This document shows, piece by piece, positions 54,970-64,000 of a DNA stretch of 64,000 nucleotides. Location of the stretch: assembly GCF_005491705.1 (NCBI RefSeq), contig NZ_CP028092.1:2852001-2916000 (forward strand), given 5' to 3'. Each line of letters starts with the position of its first letter. Within the stretch, counting starts at the first letter, position 1. The position numbers were made by a program, and so were the translations under genes. Under the pieces are notes generated by a model. It was not told the DNA's origin and made no database searches. It saw only the letters and a list, made by a program, of their open reading frames with translations. The stretch comes from Pontibacter sp. SGAir0037. GTDB taxonomy: Bacteria > Bacteroidota > Bacteroidia > Cytophagales > Hymenobacteraceae.

Positions 54970-56450
54970 AAAATAGAACACGCATTATATTCCGTGCTGA
55001 CGGAAGCAGCAGGATTGGCTTAGGGCATGTTGTTCGTTCGCTTGCACTGGCTGATATGTTACGCGATGCGTATGAATGTGTATTTGCTATTCAGGAGCCA
55101 GGCAAAGAGCTCGAGGCTAAGATCAGAAAGGTATGCCACGGTTTAATCGTGCTGCCGCAATGTGCTCCCACAGAAGATCGGTTTCTTTATGAGCTGACAG
55201 CCTATGTATCGGAAGAAGAAATTGTGGTGTTGGACGGCTATCATTTTAACACTGATTATCAACTTCAGCTTAAGTTAAAAGGTGCCGCGCTAGTTTGCAT
55301 AGACGACATTCATGAATATAAATTTTTAGCTGATGCCGTCATAAATCAGGCTGGCGATATACGCGCCGAAGCATATACAACAGCACCTTATACCAAGCTA
55401 TACCTGGGGCCAAAATACGCTTTATTACGTGCGCCATTTCTCAATGCTGCGAAAGAGGCCTATACTTACCCGACAGGTAAGTTGCGCCTGCTGTTGAATA
55501 TGGGTGGTGCAGATCCGAATAACGTAACTTTACAACTGGCCGGGGAAATAGCGAGTATAGAGGCAATAGAACAGCTTGAAATTGTAGTAGGTAGTGCTTA
55601 CCTGCACCTGGCAGCACTTCAGGCCTGGCTCAAAAAAAACAGCAAATGCCAGCTACAGCAGGCTTTATCGGCAGAAGAAATGTGCAAACTCATGCAAAGC
55701 TGCCAGGCAGCCGTTACATCTCCAAGCGGTGTGGCTTACGAATACTGCGCAGCAGGCGGTATACTATACCTGTACCAGACAGCCGAGAACCAGGCAGGTA
55801 TTTATAATTTCCTGATAAAAGAAGCCCTTGCAACACCATATGCCGGCTTAAAAGCGTCTTTACAACCTGCAGCCACTCCAACACTACATCAGCAATATGT
55901 AACGCAGCAACGCAGGTTTTTCGATGGTAACAGCATAGAAAGACTGCAACAGCTTTTCACACAGCTCTCCTTCAGTGCCAAGTTGGCGATGCGCGAGGTA
56001 AGGCAGGATGATATGATGTTGCTTTTCCATTGGTCAAGCGATCCTGCTGTGCGCATACGTTCCTTTAACAAAGAGCCTATTCCTCTGGAAGTACATAAAA
56101 TCTGGTTTCAGACTAAACTTGCCGATTTAAATTGCATCCTTTACATTGCAGAATTAGAAGGTGAACCGGCAGCCCATATCCGTTTCGATATTGAAGATAA
56201 TGTAGCCATCATCAGCTATCTGATTGCTGAAAACTTCAGGGGAAAAGGACTTGGGCACACAGTTCTACAGAAAGGTATTGCGGCTCTAAGAAAAGACAGA
56301 CTAGGGATACAGGTTGTGGAAGGATTGGTGCAACAGGATAACACACCTTCTGTCAGAGCCTTCGAGAAAGCTGGTTTTACTTATGGTGCACCATCTGTAC
56401 AGTTTCCCAATGCCTTCCGTTTTGTTCTTCGGCCGGAAAGCATTGTTTAA
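54966..56450 (+). CDS. pseG: PseG-PseH fusion: UDP-sugar hydrolase with GNAT acetyltransferase
   Basis: A 494-residue two-domain protein. Residues 1-335 are the PseG GT-B-like hydrolase (RADGSSRIGLGHVVRSLALA with His21, LNMGGADPNN, SPSGVAYEYCAAGG), which removes UDP from UDP-2,4-diacetamido-2,4,6-trideoxy-beta-L-altrose. Residues from about 340 (AMREVRQDDMMLLFHW to the end) form a GNAT acetyltransferase with FRGKGLGHTVLQKG, the acetyl-CoA loop, corresponding to PseH. In Helicobacter and Campylobacter these are separate genes. It overlaps pseF by four bases and precedes pseI by 11 bases. Confidence 0.88.
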   Translation: MKNRTRIIFRADGSSRIGLGHVVRSLALADMLRDAYECVFAIQEPGKELEAKIRKVCHGLIVLPQCAPTEDRFLYELTAYVSEEEIVVLDGYHFNTDYQLQLKLKGAALVCIDDIHEYKFLADAVINQAGDIRAEAYTTAPYTKLYLGPKYALLRAPFLNAAKEAYTYPTGKLRLLLNMGGADPNNVTLQLAGEIASIEAIEQLEIVVGSAYLHLAALQAWLKKNSKCQLQQALSAEEMCKLMQSCQAAVTSPSGVAYEYCAAGGILYLYQTAENQAGIYNFLIKEALATPYAGLKASLQPAATPTLHQQYVTQQRRFFDGNSIERLQQLFTQLSFSAKLAMREVRQDDMMLLFHWSSDPAVRIRSFNKEPIPLEVHKIWFQTKLADLNCILYIAELEGEPAAHIRFDIEDNVAIISYLIAENFRGKGLGHTVLQKGIAALRKDRLGIQVVEGLVQQDNTPSVRAFEKAGFTYGAPSVQFPNAFRFVLRPESIV

Positions 56451-56461
56451 ATTCAGAACAC

Positions 56462-57505
56462 ATGACACAATCTATAAATATAGCAGGCCGTTTAGTTGGT
56501 CTAACGCATAAGCCTTTTATTATTGCCGAAATGTCCGGCAACCATAACCAGTCGCTGGACCGCGCTTTGGCCATTGTAGATGCCGCCGCTGAAGCCGGAG
56601 CTGACGCTATAAAGCTGCAAACCTATACAGCCGATACCATGACACTGCCTGGGGCTTTTACCATAGAAGACGAAGGATCGTTATGGAAAGGACGTGAACT
56701 GTACGACCTTTACAAAGAAGCGTACACACCTTGGGAGTGGCACAAGCCTATTTTTGAAAGAGCCAGAGAAAAAGGCCTGATTGCCTTCTCCTCTCCTTTC
56801 GATGAAACAGCTGTTGATTTTCTGGAAGAGTTAGGTGCTCCTGTTTATAAGATTGCCTCCTTCGAAAATACCGATCACCCTTTACTAAAAAAAGTGGCAG
56901 CTACCGGAAAACCAGTGATCATGAGCACAGGAGCCGCTACTATTTCTGAACTGGACGAAGCGGTGCGCATTCTGAAAGGAGCTGGCGTAACCGAACTGAT
57001 TCTATTAAAATGCACCAGCACATATCCTGCCACTCCTGAAAATACAAACCTGCTGACAATCCCGCACATGCGTGATCTGTTTGGCGTGCAGGTGGGTCTT
57101 TCGGACCATACCATGGGAGTTGGAGCTGCCGTAGCGGCTGTTGCATTGGGAGCCACCGTGGTAGAGAAACATTTTACTTTAAGACGTGCCGATGGTGGCG
57201 TAGATTCTGCCTTTTCGCTGGAGCCTCAGGAGCTGAATACATTAGTAGTAGAATCCGAAAGAGCCTGGCAGGCGATGGGTTATGTGCAGTATGGCGTGCA
57301 GCGGGCCGAGGAAAAAAGCCGCCTTTTCAAGCGTTCCATTTATGCTGCCAGAGACATTGAAGCGGGAGAGGCTTTTACAAAAGAAAATATCCGCGTTATT
57401 CGCCCGGGCCTTGGCCTTGCTCCTAAGCACTATGAGGAACTGCTAAGCAAAACAGCAGCAAAAAGTATAAAGGCCGGCACTCCATTAACCTGGGACCTGG
57501 TATAA
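56462..57505 (+). CDS. pseI: Pseudaminic acid synthase
   Basis: A 347-residue NeuB-family synthase. FIIAEMSGNHNQSLDRAL opens the TIM barrel; KLQTYTADTMTL and VEKHFTLRRADGGVDSAFSL follow; the C-terminal 60 residues form the SAF (antifreeze-like) domain (FKRSIYAARDIEAGEAFTKE). It condenses the 6-deoxy-2,4-diacetamido sugar with phosphoenolpyruvate to give pseudaminic acid. Length is standard and all parts are present. It follows the pseG-pseH fusion by 11 bases and precedes a glycosyltransferase-like gene by 6. Confidence 0.92.
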   Translation: MTQSINIAGRLVGLTHKPFIIAEMSGNHNQSLDRALAIVDAAAEAGADAIKLQTYTADTMTLPGAFTIEDEGSLWKGRELYDLYKEAYTPWEWHKPIFERAREKGLIAFSSPFDETAVDFLEELGAPVYKIASFENTDHPLLKKVAATGKPVIMSTGAATISELDEAVRILKGAGVTELILLKCTSTYPATPENTNLLTIPHMRDLFGVQVGLSDHTMGVGAAVAAVALGATVVEKHFTLRRADGGVDSAFSLEPQELNTLVVESERAWQAMGYVQYGVQRAEEKSRLFKRSIYAARDIEAGEAFTKENIRVIRPGLGLAPKHYEELLSKTAAKSIKAGTPLTWDLV

Positions 57506-57511
57506 TTACGC

Positions 57512-58795
57512 ATGTTGGAAAACACAGCCAACCTATACCGGAAAATTCTGCATATCCGACTCACGGATACGTTTGCCTCTCTGCCCAGGCATACGCTGGA
57601 GCAGGTTTCACCTAATAATCCTTTTAAGCGACTGCTTATTGTTTTGCTCTATACTGGAGGGCGACTGATCTTTAATTTGTTTAAAGTCAACAAGCCTATC
57701 GATCACCTGCAGCAAAAGGTATGGCTTTATGTCGTGAGCCAGAACAATGTAGAATCGCTACAGTTTATAAAGGAAGCCATGCCAGAGGCCGAATTTGTAG
57801 CCGGGCAAAACAAACGGATTGGCCGGTATGCGAAAACAGTAAACCGGATACCTTATCGCTGGAAGATACTTTCATACTATAAGTATCCCTACGTGCTGTG
57901 GAAGCTCTACCAGATTCACGGTAAAAAGGTGCTTCGTTTTTTCGATCTGGTATATGATGCCATCGGCTATTACGAAGTATATCTCCGCACACTCCGTAAG
58001 CACAGACCAACTGCCATCATCTTTGCCAATGATCATAACCCGGATGCGCGTGCCATGCTCTATGCAGCAAAGCATTATAAAATTCCAACTGTTTACATTC
58101 AGCATGCCAGCGTTAGTAATAGTTTTCCGCCGTTGGAGCACGATCTTAGTCTGCTTGAGGGCCAGGCTGCTTTGGATACCTACCAACAGTGCGGACCAGT
58201 AGAGGGAGAAGTAAAATTTATCGGAATGCCGAAGGCCGATCATTACCTCAAAAAACGTAAATCATCTAACAAAGTACAACGGGTAGGTATTTGCTGCAAC
58301 ACCATTGATACCTTGGAAGGTATCGTACAACTTGTAACGCAATTAAGTCTTCATTTACCAGATCTTATTCTAAGTATAAGGCCTCATCCACGTGATAATC
58401 GTGATTTCAATCTTATAAGAGGCATCAGCCCCAAGGCAACTTTATCTAATCCCGCTAGTGAAGGCCCTTTTATGTTTCTAGAGCAACAGGATGTCATTAT
58501 AGCAGGCGATTCATCTATTCTGCTAGAGGCCACACTGCTTAATATACCAAGTATCTATTATAAATTTGATGAGGGTGCCTTGCTAGATGACTACTATGGC
58601 TATGTTAAAAATGGCGTAGTGGAACGGGCAGATACTACAGAAAAGCTGATTTCTATTATAGAAAATTATATAGTGAACAGACCGGTTGTTTATCAACATG
58701 CCAAATACTACAATGCTACTGTTGGAACAAGACATGAAGCAGCAAGTGCCAAACTAGCTTTAGATAATATAAAAGATTTTTTGAACAATGGTTAG
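57512..58795 (+). CDS. GT-B-like putative glycosyltransferase of the Pse locus
   Basis: A 427-residue cytoplasmic protein. No signal peptide is present. The C-terminal half has LILSIRPHPRD and then IIAGDSSILLEATLLNIPSI, like CDP-glycerol glycerophosphotransferase or UDP-GlcNAc 2-epimerase type GT-B folds. YIQHASVSNSFPPLEHDL is a possible donor-facing loop. Directly after pseI (6-base gap), it is the best candidate for a pseudaminyl or other glycan transferase, but no family member with known activity was recognised. Function is inference from context. Confidence 0.65.
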   Translation: MLENTANLYRKILHIRLTDTFASLPRHTLEQVSPNNPFKRLLIVLLYTGGRLIFNLFKVNKPIDHLQQKVWLYVVSQNNVESLQFIKEAMPEAEFVAGQNKRIGRYAKTVNRIPYRWKILSYYKYPYVLWKLYQIHGKKVLRFFDLVYDAIGYYEVYLRTLRKHRPTAIIFANDHNPDARAMLYAAKHYKIPTVYIQHASVSNSFPPLEHDLSLLEGQAALDTYQQCGPVEGEVKFIGMPKADHYLKKRKSSNKVQRVGICCNTIDTLEGIVQLVTQLSLHLPDLILSIRPHPRDNRDFNLIRGISPKATLSNPASEGPFMFLEQQDVIIAGDSSILLEATLLNIPSIYYKFDEGALLDDYYGYVKNGVVERADTTEKLISIIENYIVNRPVVYQHAKYYNATVGTRHEAASAKLALDNIKDFLNNG

Positions 58796-58843
58796 TTTTC
58801 TTTTTCTTTACCTTTAAGCTTCTCTCTTTTTCAAAATCAGCAA

Positions 58844-60850
58844 GTGACTAATTCTTCTTATAAAACAATTATCTTATTGCTCCTTTTGAGCTGCCTTTTT
58901 CCTTTTATTTTATTTGCGCAAGGGCCTAAGAATGCCTTGACTTTTAATGGCTTCAATAACTATGTTTCATTTAGTCACGACTCCCGTGGAATCACAAACC
59001 AGGTAACTACTGAAGCTTGGATTAAAACCACTTCTCTCAACAATCAGCATTTTGTTGTAAAGTATGATCGTGATAGAGAAAGTGGATTTCAATTACATAC
59101 ACTAAATGGCAAAGCAGGTTTCTCTGGTCGAGATGGTTCAGGCCAGTATCGCCTTTCCGGCTATTCAGATGTTTTTGTAGCTGATGGGGAATGGCATCAT
59201 TTAGCCGGAGTTTGTACCGGCACTTCATGGCTAATTTACGTTGACGGTGTTTTACAGGGAGAATCAGTTACTAACTATACCCAAACCGATTTGAGATCAG
59301 ATGAACCTCTTTTGGTAGGCACTTATTTCTATCTTGGTCAAACCTGGTATTATAACGGTGAAGTTGACGAAATCCGTGTCTGGAACAGAGCTCTGACAGC
59401 AGAGGAAATTCGGAAGAATATGTGTAAAACAATTCCTGATAACTCTACAAACCTTGTCGCTTACTTTAAATTAGATGAAACTTCCGGTTCAACAGTTCAG
59501 GACCACAGCAGCTACAGGCTTCACGGCGTTTTTCAGGATATGGATGCAGCTTCGGCCAGAGTTACTTCAGGGGCAGCCATAGGAGACAGAAGCGTTTACC
59601 TTTACCCTAGCACCTGGCAAAATCAAAAGGTTGAAATAGCTGGTGGCAATGGCAACAAGGTGTGGGTAGATCAAATAGTTGCTAGTCCTTTTGACCAAGG
59701 TATTCATCTTTACTATGTCGGAGGCAGGCCTAACAGTACTGTGGGCATTAGCAATCCACAATCAGTAACAGAATATTATGGTGTATTCCCAGCAATTGGC
59801 AACACTAACTCCTATGTCATACAGTATGAAAGCCCACAACAGCTTTGTGAGGTTGAAATTTTTTCCCGAAAAGATAATGCCACATCCGCCTGGAATTTAC
59901 TAAATCCAGCTGTTGCTAATCAAACTACATCCACTCAAACAGATGGCGCCAGAAAAGAATTTGTAGTTCAAAATAAGACCGAGCTTCCCATTGTTGGTGC
60001 TACTAGTTTCTGCACCGGCTCCAGTATTGAGCTAGAAGTAAATACTGATCTTGATCCGACTTGGAGTACTGGGCACAAGGGGAAAAAGATAACGATAACA
60101 GAAGCCGGTAAATATTGGGTAACTGCACCGCATGGCACTTGCCTGGCTACCGACACCATTACTGTTCAGGAATTACCTGTACCCGCTATAAACTTAGGGA
60201 GTAACATTATCTTATGCCCCGGCACCTCAGCTACCATACAGGCCCCGGCAGGTTTTTCATCATACCTGTGGAGTAATGGCTCCCAAAGTTCCAGTATTAC
60301 GGTAAATACGGCAGGAACTTACTCTGTTGAAGTAACAAACGCCAGCGGCTGTACCTCCCAAAGCATTATACAAGTAGAGGAAGCTACTGTTCCTACTATT
60401 ATACTACCAGATAACCAGCATTATTCAGTTTGTTATGGAGAAAATGCTCTGATAAATGCTACTACTGCCGGAGCTACGTACCAATGGTCTGATGGCTCAA
60501 CTTTTCCTACCCTTACTGCTGCCGCTACAGGTGAATATTGGGTGGATATTATAGTTAATGGCTGTGCCTACAGGCGTACCGTACAGGTAACCTACGAAGA
60601 ATGCCCACAGATCCCGAACATTATCACACCAAACGGCGACGGATTAAATGATACATTCATTCTAATCGGCCTCCCTCCCAACAACGTACGGGTAGAAATA
60701 TATAACAGGTGGGGAAAATTGATTTATAAGTCCGGTAACTACCAAAACAACTGGGGTTCGCCTGATATTGCTGCCGGTTCTTACTATTACTATATCAAAA
60801 GCAGTAGCTCATCTAAAGAGTTCAAGGGCTGGCTTGAAGTTATGAAATAA
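58844..60850 (+). CDS. LamG-domain protein with type B T9SS sorting domain
   Basis: A 668-residue exported protein. A signal peptide (TIILLLLLSCLFPFILFAQ) leads to a LamG/concanavalin-like domain (about 25-195, TFNGFNNYVSFSHDSRG, VTTEAWIKTTSLNNQH, GEWHHLAGVC, DEIRVWNRAL), then repetitive beta modules (SNGSQSSSITVNTAGTYSVE). The C-terminal 80 residues (PNIITPNGDGLNDTFILIG to the end) are the CHU_C/type B sorting signal of the type IX secretion system. Start is GTG at 58844. It should be secreted to the surface and may be glycosylated by this locus; that is inference. Confidence 0.85.
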   Translation: MTNSSYKTIILLLLLSCLFPFILFAQGPKNALTFNGFNNYVSFSHDSRGITNQVTTEAWIKTTSLNNQHFVVKYDRDRESGFQLHTLNGKAGFSGRDGSGQYRLSGYSDVFVADGEWHHLAGVCTGTSWLIYVDGVLQGESVTNYTQTDLRSDEPLLVGTYFYLGQTWYYNGEVDEIRVWNRALTAEEIRKNMCKTIPDNSTNLVAYFKLDETSGSTVQDHSSYRLHGVFQDMDAASARVTSGAAIGDRSVYLYPSTWQNQKVEIAGGNGNKVWVDQIVASPFDQGIHLYYVGGRPNSTVGISNPQSVTEYYGVFPAIGNTNSYVIQYESPQQLCEVEIFSRKDNATSAWNLLNPAVANQTTSTQTDGARKEFVVQNKTELPIVGATSFCTGSSIELEVNTDLDPTWSTGHKGKKITITEAGKYWVTAPHGTCLATDTITVQELPVPAINLGSNIILCPGTSATIQAPAGFSSYLWSNGSQSSSITVNTAGTYSVEVTNASGCTSQSIIQVEEATVPTIILPDNQHYSVCYGENALINATTAGATYQWSDGSTFPTLTAAATGEYWVDIIVNGCAYRRTVQVTYEECPQIPNIITPNGDGLNDTFILIGLPPNNVRVEIYNRWGKLIYKSGNYQNNWGSPDIAAGSYYYYIKSSSSSKEFKGWLEVMK

Positions 60851-60971
60851 GAGGTGTTTCAGACTTGGAAAGCTATTGAATACTGTTCGATAATTTCTCT
60901 TTTAAAAAAATTTCCACAGGTGCCAATCTTCAAATACTTACCTTTACAGGCTTAGTGTATAGTATCCGTTA

Positions 60972-62441
60972 ATGAGCAAAATTTTACAGCGCGAAGGAAT
61001 CTGGAATTCAATCATCTCCTATGTAGGTATCGGCATCGGATATGTAAATACAGTGCTGCTGTTCCCTAATTTCCTGGAGGAAGAGCAGCTTGGGCTTACC
61101 AGGTTACTGGCCACTATCTCTGTGATGTATGCTCAGTTTTCAGCGCTTGGCTTTGTAAATACCAGTGCACGGTACTTCCCTTACTTTCGAAATAAAGACA
61201 GACAACACAATGGCTTTCTGTTTCTGTTGTTGTCTATCCCTTTGCTTGGTTTTCTGGTTGCGACCTCAGCCTTTCTTCTGCTTAAGCCTTTTGTGATAGC
61301 GTATTACCAGGAACGATCCAGTATTCTGGTGGATTACTACTACTATATTATTCCACTGGCTCTTTTTACCTTACTCTTTAACATGCTTACCGCTTACCTG
61401 CGGTCGCTGTACAAAACCATCATTTCGTCTTTTGCGCAGGACTTCCTGCTCAGGGTGCTTACATCGCTCCTCATATTGGTATATGCCTTTAACTGGCTCA
61501 GCTTTCACCAGTTCGTACTACTGTACATAGGCATTAACTCTGCCATTACGCTTGTGCTGGTAGTATATGTTTTATGGCTCAAACAAATGTTTCTGCGCCC
61601 TTCGCTGGCAGTACTGCAGATTGTTCCGATTAGAGAGCTGCTTTTTTATGGCTTTTTTACATTTCTGGGCAACATCTCCACTACTATTATCACTACCATA
61701 GACCAGGTAATGATTGGTTCTTACAGTTTAAGTGACAACGCCATTTACACCACAGCTTTTTATATTACAAGCGCCGTTATTGTTCCGGCCAAGTCATTGC
61801 TGAAAATCGCACACCCACAGGTAGCTGAATTCTGGAAAGACAAGGATATGGAAAGTATGGGGAAGCTGTACAAGAACATTACACTTATCAACCTGATCAT
61901 TGGTTTACTCTTATCAATTGGCATCTGGGCTAACATAGATAACCTTTTTGATTTTATGCCGGAAACATATCGTGCCGGAAAGTATGTCGTACTCTTTCTG
62001 ATAATTGCCCGCGTGGTGGACCTGGCTACAAGCCTGAACGGCGTTATTTTGGCTACGTCTGATAAATACAGGTGGGACCTTTCTTTCAACATACTGCTGG
62101 CTGGCCTCACCATCTGGACAAACTGGTACTTTATCAGGCGTTATGGCATTAATGGAGCAGCTTTTGCCTCTATGATCTCTTATCTGTTCATTAACATGTC
62201 GCGGCTCCTGTTTGTAAAATTTATATACAACCTGCAGCCTTTTGCCTGGAGTTCTGTTACCATTACGTTTATTGCTGCTGTATCTCTGGGTGCAGCTTAT
62301 CTTCTGCCAGATTTAGGTAACGTATTTTTAGATATCTTTGTCAGATCTTTACTGATAACTGTGATTTATGCCGGCCTAACAATTGGGTTTAAAATATCAC
62401 CGGAAATAAATGCCTGGCTACAAAAACTTTTGCCCAACTAG
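60972..62441 (+). CDS. Polysaccharide flippase (Wzx/MATE-like)
   Basis: A 489-residue membrane protein with about 12-14 transmembrane helices. LQREGIWNSIISYVGIGIGY and LLFPNFLEEEQLGLTRLLAT resemble the O-antigen/teichoic-type polysaccharide transporter family, and GFFTFLGNISTTIITTIDQV is a typical helix block. It would flip a lipid-linked oligosaccharide across the inner membrane. It is 121 bases downstream of the T9SS protein gene and most likely serves the Pse-containing glycan. Confidence 0.88.
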   Translation: MSKILQREGIWNSIISYVGIGIGYVNTVLLFPNFLEEEQLGLTRLLATISVMYAQFSALGFVNTSARYFPYFRNKDRQHNGFLFLLLSIPLLGFLVATSAFLLLKPFVIAYYQERSSILVDYYYYIIPLALFTLLFNMLTAYLRSLYKTIISSFAQDFLLRVLTSLLILVYAFNWLSFHQFVLLYIGINSAITLVLVVYVLWLKQMFLRPSLAVLQIVPIRELLFYGFFTFLGNISTTIITTIDQVMIGSYSLSDNAIYTTAFYITSAVIVPAKSLLKIAHPQVAEFWKDKDMESMGKLYKNITLINLIIGLLLSIGIWANIDNLFDFMPETYRAGKYVVLFLIIARVVDLATSLNGVILATSDKYRWDLSFNILLAGLTIWTNWYFIRRYGINGAAFASMISYLFINMSRLLFVKFIYNLQPFAWSSVTITFIAAVSLGAAYLLPDLGNVFLDIFVRSLLITVIYAGLTIGFKISPEINAWLQKLLPN

Positions 62442-62574
62442 CAGGTTGTAAATATGACTATTTCATTATTAAATATAAAATACCTGCGCTTGTTCAGCTT
62501 TACCGAGGGCACAAAATGCAACTTAGATGACAGGGCTTCGTTACTTTAATTTGTTCCACCAACCGGGCTTGTCT

Positions 62575-63114
62575 ATGTTACGATACAGCTTCTTCCTGCT
62601 ACTAACGCTTCCTCTCTACTTCTCCTGCTCTTCAGGCAGTTCCACAGATAAAGAAGCAGAACAGGCGTACCAGGACCTTCGTAATTTTGTAGCAGACGTT
62701 GAACAGGATACCGCTATGGCTACTGACGTTACAGAAGCTGCCTGGGAAGAAGAGGCGGATCAGTTGCTGGAAGAATACAGCAAGCACGAATCAAAGGCAG
62801 ATGAATACCGGGAGCATTATAGTGTGGAAAAACGGGAAGAAATTAAGGCGCTGGAAGAAAGGTTTGAGCTCGCTTATGAGAAAAGGCAAAAGCTATACGA
62901 TGATGTGAGCCGCCGCTACAGGCTTCGGCAGGATATGTTAGGCGTAGAAGTTGCTGCAGATGATCTAAGCACCATCCAGGCAGATAACATAACAGCCACC
63001 TATCAGAAGTTTATAAATACGCTGCATAGTAACAAAGAGCTCTATACGGCCCGGGACTGGGAGCATATAGAAGGCTGGTGGAGCGCCCTAAACGACAGAA
63101 GGCAGGAAGTATAA
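62575..63114 (+). CDS. Helical lipoprotein, copy C of a three-member paralogous family
   Basis: A 179-residue lipoprotein; signal peptide (MLRYSFFLLLTLPLYFSC) with the lipid Cys at 18. It shares with the copies at 12718-13428 and 41657-42280 the blocks DLRNFVADVEQ, WEEEADQLL, an acidic helical centre, NITATYQKFINTL, TARDWEHIEGWW and ALNDRRQEV. The C-terminal domain is shorter than in the other copies. The frame opens with ATG at 62527, but the ATG at 62575 fits the signal peptide. It stands next to the glycan locus. Confidence 0.7.
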   Translation: MLRYSFFLLLTLPLYFSCSSGSSTDKEAEQAYQDLRNFVADVEQDTAMATDVTEAAWEEEADQLLEEYSKHESKADEYREHYSVEKREEIKALEERFELAYEKRQKLYDDVSRRYRLRQDMLGVEVAADDLSTIQADNITATYQKFINTLHSNKELYTARDWEHIEGWWSALNDRRQEV

Positions 63115-63204
63115 GCCCAACTAAAACCAGCTGATATGGCTATGATTCAAAAGAAACAGGAGGAGTACGTAGCAATAAGGGAAAACCTGAATTAAAGCCT
63201 GCAA

Positions 63205-63915
63205 TTAAAAACCATTCGTCAGCGAGAAAGATTCTACACGCGAGTCCAGCACTTTTCCGTGCTCACACTTCAATACCCTGTTCGGGTAACGGTTAATAAT
63301 TTCGTAGTTGTGGGTTGCCATTAAGATGGCGGTACCACTGTTGTTAATTTCCAGAAACAGCTGCATAATGCCGTCTGCCACCATCGGATCGAGATTACCG
63401 GTGGGTTCATCGGCAAAGAGAATAACAGGTTCGTTTAACAGGGCACGTGCAATTACAATGCGCTGCTGCTCACCGCCAGACAGCTGGTGGGGCATCTTGT
63501 TGGCAGCCGCATCCAGGCCAACACGCATCAGCACTTCCGAAATGCGTTGCTTTATTTTTGATTTGTCTTTCCAGCCGGTTGCTTTTAAAACGAACGAAAG
63601 GTTTTCAGCAACAGTTCTGTCGAAAAGCAGCTGGAAATCCTGGAATATTATACCTATTTTCCGGCGCAGGAAAGGCACCTTTGCACGGGGCAGCTTGCTT
63701 AACCTGAATTCTGAAACAGAGCCTATGCCTGTTTGCAGCGGTAAATCGGCGTAAAGGGTTTTTAACAAAGAGCTTTTCCCGCTGCCTGTGCGACCTACCA
63801 GGTATACAAATTCTCCTTTCTCAATATCAAAATTCACATTGCTGAGAATGGTATTAACATCCTGGTAAATAACCACGTCGCGTAACGACACGACTGGCGA
63901 AGTAGAAAAGTTCAT
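63205..63915 (-). CDS. ftsE: Cell division ATP-binding protein FtsE
   Basis: A 236-residue ABC ATPase. Walker A is [13 protein letters not shown]-loop [12 protein letters not shown], signature LSGGEQQRI and Walker [15 protein letters not shown]. The N-terminal [12 protein letters not shown] and the short length match FtsE, which with FtsX regulates peptidoglycan hydrolases at the division site. No ftsX-like gene is visible in the window; it may lie elsewhere, as in many Bacteroidota. The gene starts 6 bases after the end of the next upstream gene, suggesting co-transcription. Confidence 0.9.
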   Translation of the reverse strand: MNFSTSPVVSLRDVVIYQDVNTILSNVNFDIEKGEFVYLVGRTGSGKSSLLKTLYADLPLQTGIGSVSEFRLSKLPRAKVPFLRRKIGIIFQDFQLLFDRTVAENLSFVLKATGWKDKSKIKQRISEVLMRVGLDAAANKMPHQLSGGEQQRIVIARALLNEPVILFADEPTGNLDPMVADGIMQLFLEINNSGTAILMATHNYEIINRYPNRVLKCEHGKVLDSRVESFSLTNGF

Positions 63916-63921
63916 GTGGTA

Positions 63922-64000
63922 TTAAATCTCTAATTTTTGAAGTTTGCCAAACTCTAAACCGGCTATCACTGCTGCCAGGCCATCTTCCTTCCCCTCTAAA
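63922..64000 (-). CDS. C-terminal end of an unidentified protein, cut by the window
   Basis: The last 25 codons of a minus-strand gene that continues beyond the window, ending FGKLQKLEI before a TAA stop 6 bases upstream of ftsE. Too short to assign a family. The close spacing suggests it lies in one operon with ftsE. Confidence 0.55.
   Translation of the reverse strand, partial: LEGKEDGLAAVIAGLEFGKLQKLEI

Overview
The window looks like a chromosomal segment of a Gram-negative Bacteroidota bacterium, probably order Cytophagales, family Hymenobacteraceae (Pontibacter-like). The support is a type B type IX secretion (T9SS) sorting domain at 58844-60850, an RprX/RprY-like two-component pair, many Bacteroidota-type lipoproteins and outer-membrane barrels, DUF3127, the FtsE and GyrB sequence types, and GTG/TTG starts without strong Shine-Dalgarno sites. 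The genus is an inference. No rRNA, tRNA, CRISPR array or prophage was seen.

Layout. 1-8.6 kb: end of a small secreted protein, an Erf/Rad52-like protein, an RprX/RprY-like kinase-regulator pair, an outer-membrane barrel, a nucleoid-associated protein, a small periplasmic protein, an HD hydrolase and a 3D-domain protein. 9.1-23.4 kb: cell envelope and housekeeping genes (TVP38/VTT membrane protein, rhomboid protease, GH3 lipoprotein, NUDIX, SDR, M28 and M48-like peptidases, Gfo/Idh/MocA oxidoreductase with a sodium/solute symporter, DUF892). 23.7-30.9 kb: cyanophycinase, AlbA_2 regulator, DUF3127 SSB-like protein, isoaspartyl peptidase, cyclase, phosphotransferase, small lipoproteins and DUF2071. 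31.2-34.6 kb: gyrB, a SIMPL-like lipoprotein, DUF486. 35.2-39.7 kb: hexuronate utilisation (kduI-kduD-lacI-type regulator-uxaC). 39.85-41.5 kb: a GC-rich IS110-family element whose 5' non-coding region may encode a bridge RNA. 43.1-48.8 kb: guaD, then four phosphorelay genes with no DNA-binding output. 48.8-50.2 kb: ffh. 50.4-62.4 kb: surface glycan locus with a complete pseudaminic acid (Pse) pathway (pseB, pseC, pseF, a pseG-pseH fusion, pseI), two glycosyltransferase-like genes, a LamG/T9SS secreted protein and a flippase. The window ends with a lipoprotein paralogue, ftsE and the tail of an unidentified gene.

How genes work together. PseB, PseC, PseH, PseG, PseI and PseF would convert UDP-GlcNAc to CMP-pseudaminic acid, the neighbouring glycosyltransferases could use it, and the flippase would export the glycan. 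KduI, KduD and UxaC feed uronic acids from polysaccharide breakdown towards 2-keto-3-deoxygluconate, with a LacI-type regulator and a candidate operator in front of kduI. Cyanophycinase and isoaspartyl peptidase can act in sequence on cyanophycin or beta-aspartyl peptides, but no cyanophycin synthetase is present here.

The most interesting points are the IS110 5' region, the hybrid kinase whose C-terminal Hpt-like domain lacks its phosphorylatable histidine, the PseG-PseH fusion with an unassigned GT-B-like protein, an SSB-like acidic tail on DUF3127, and two dispersed lipoprotein paralogue families (three copies and two copies). All family assignments rest on reading motifs; no database search was possible.
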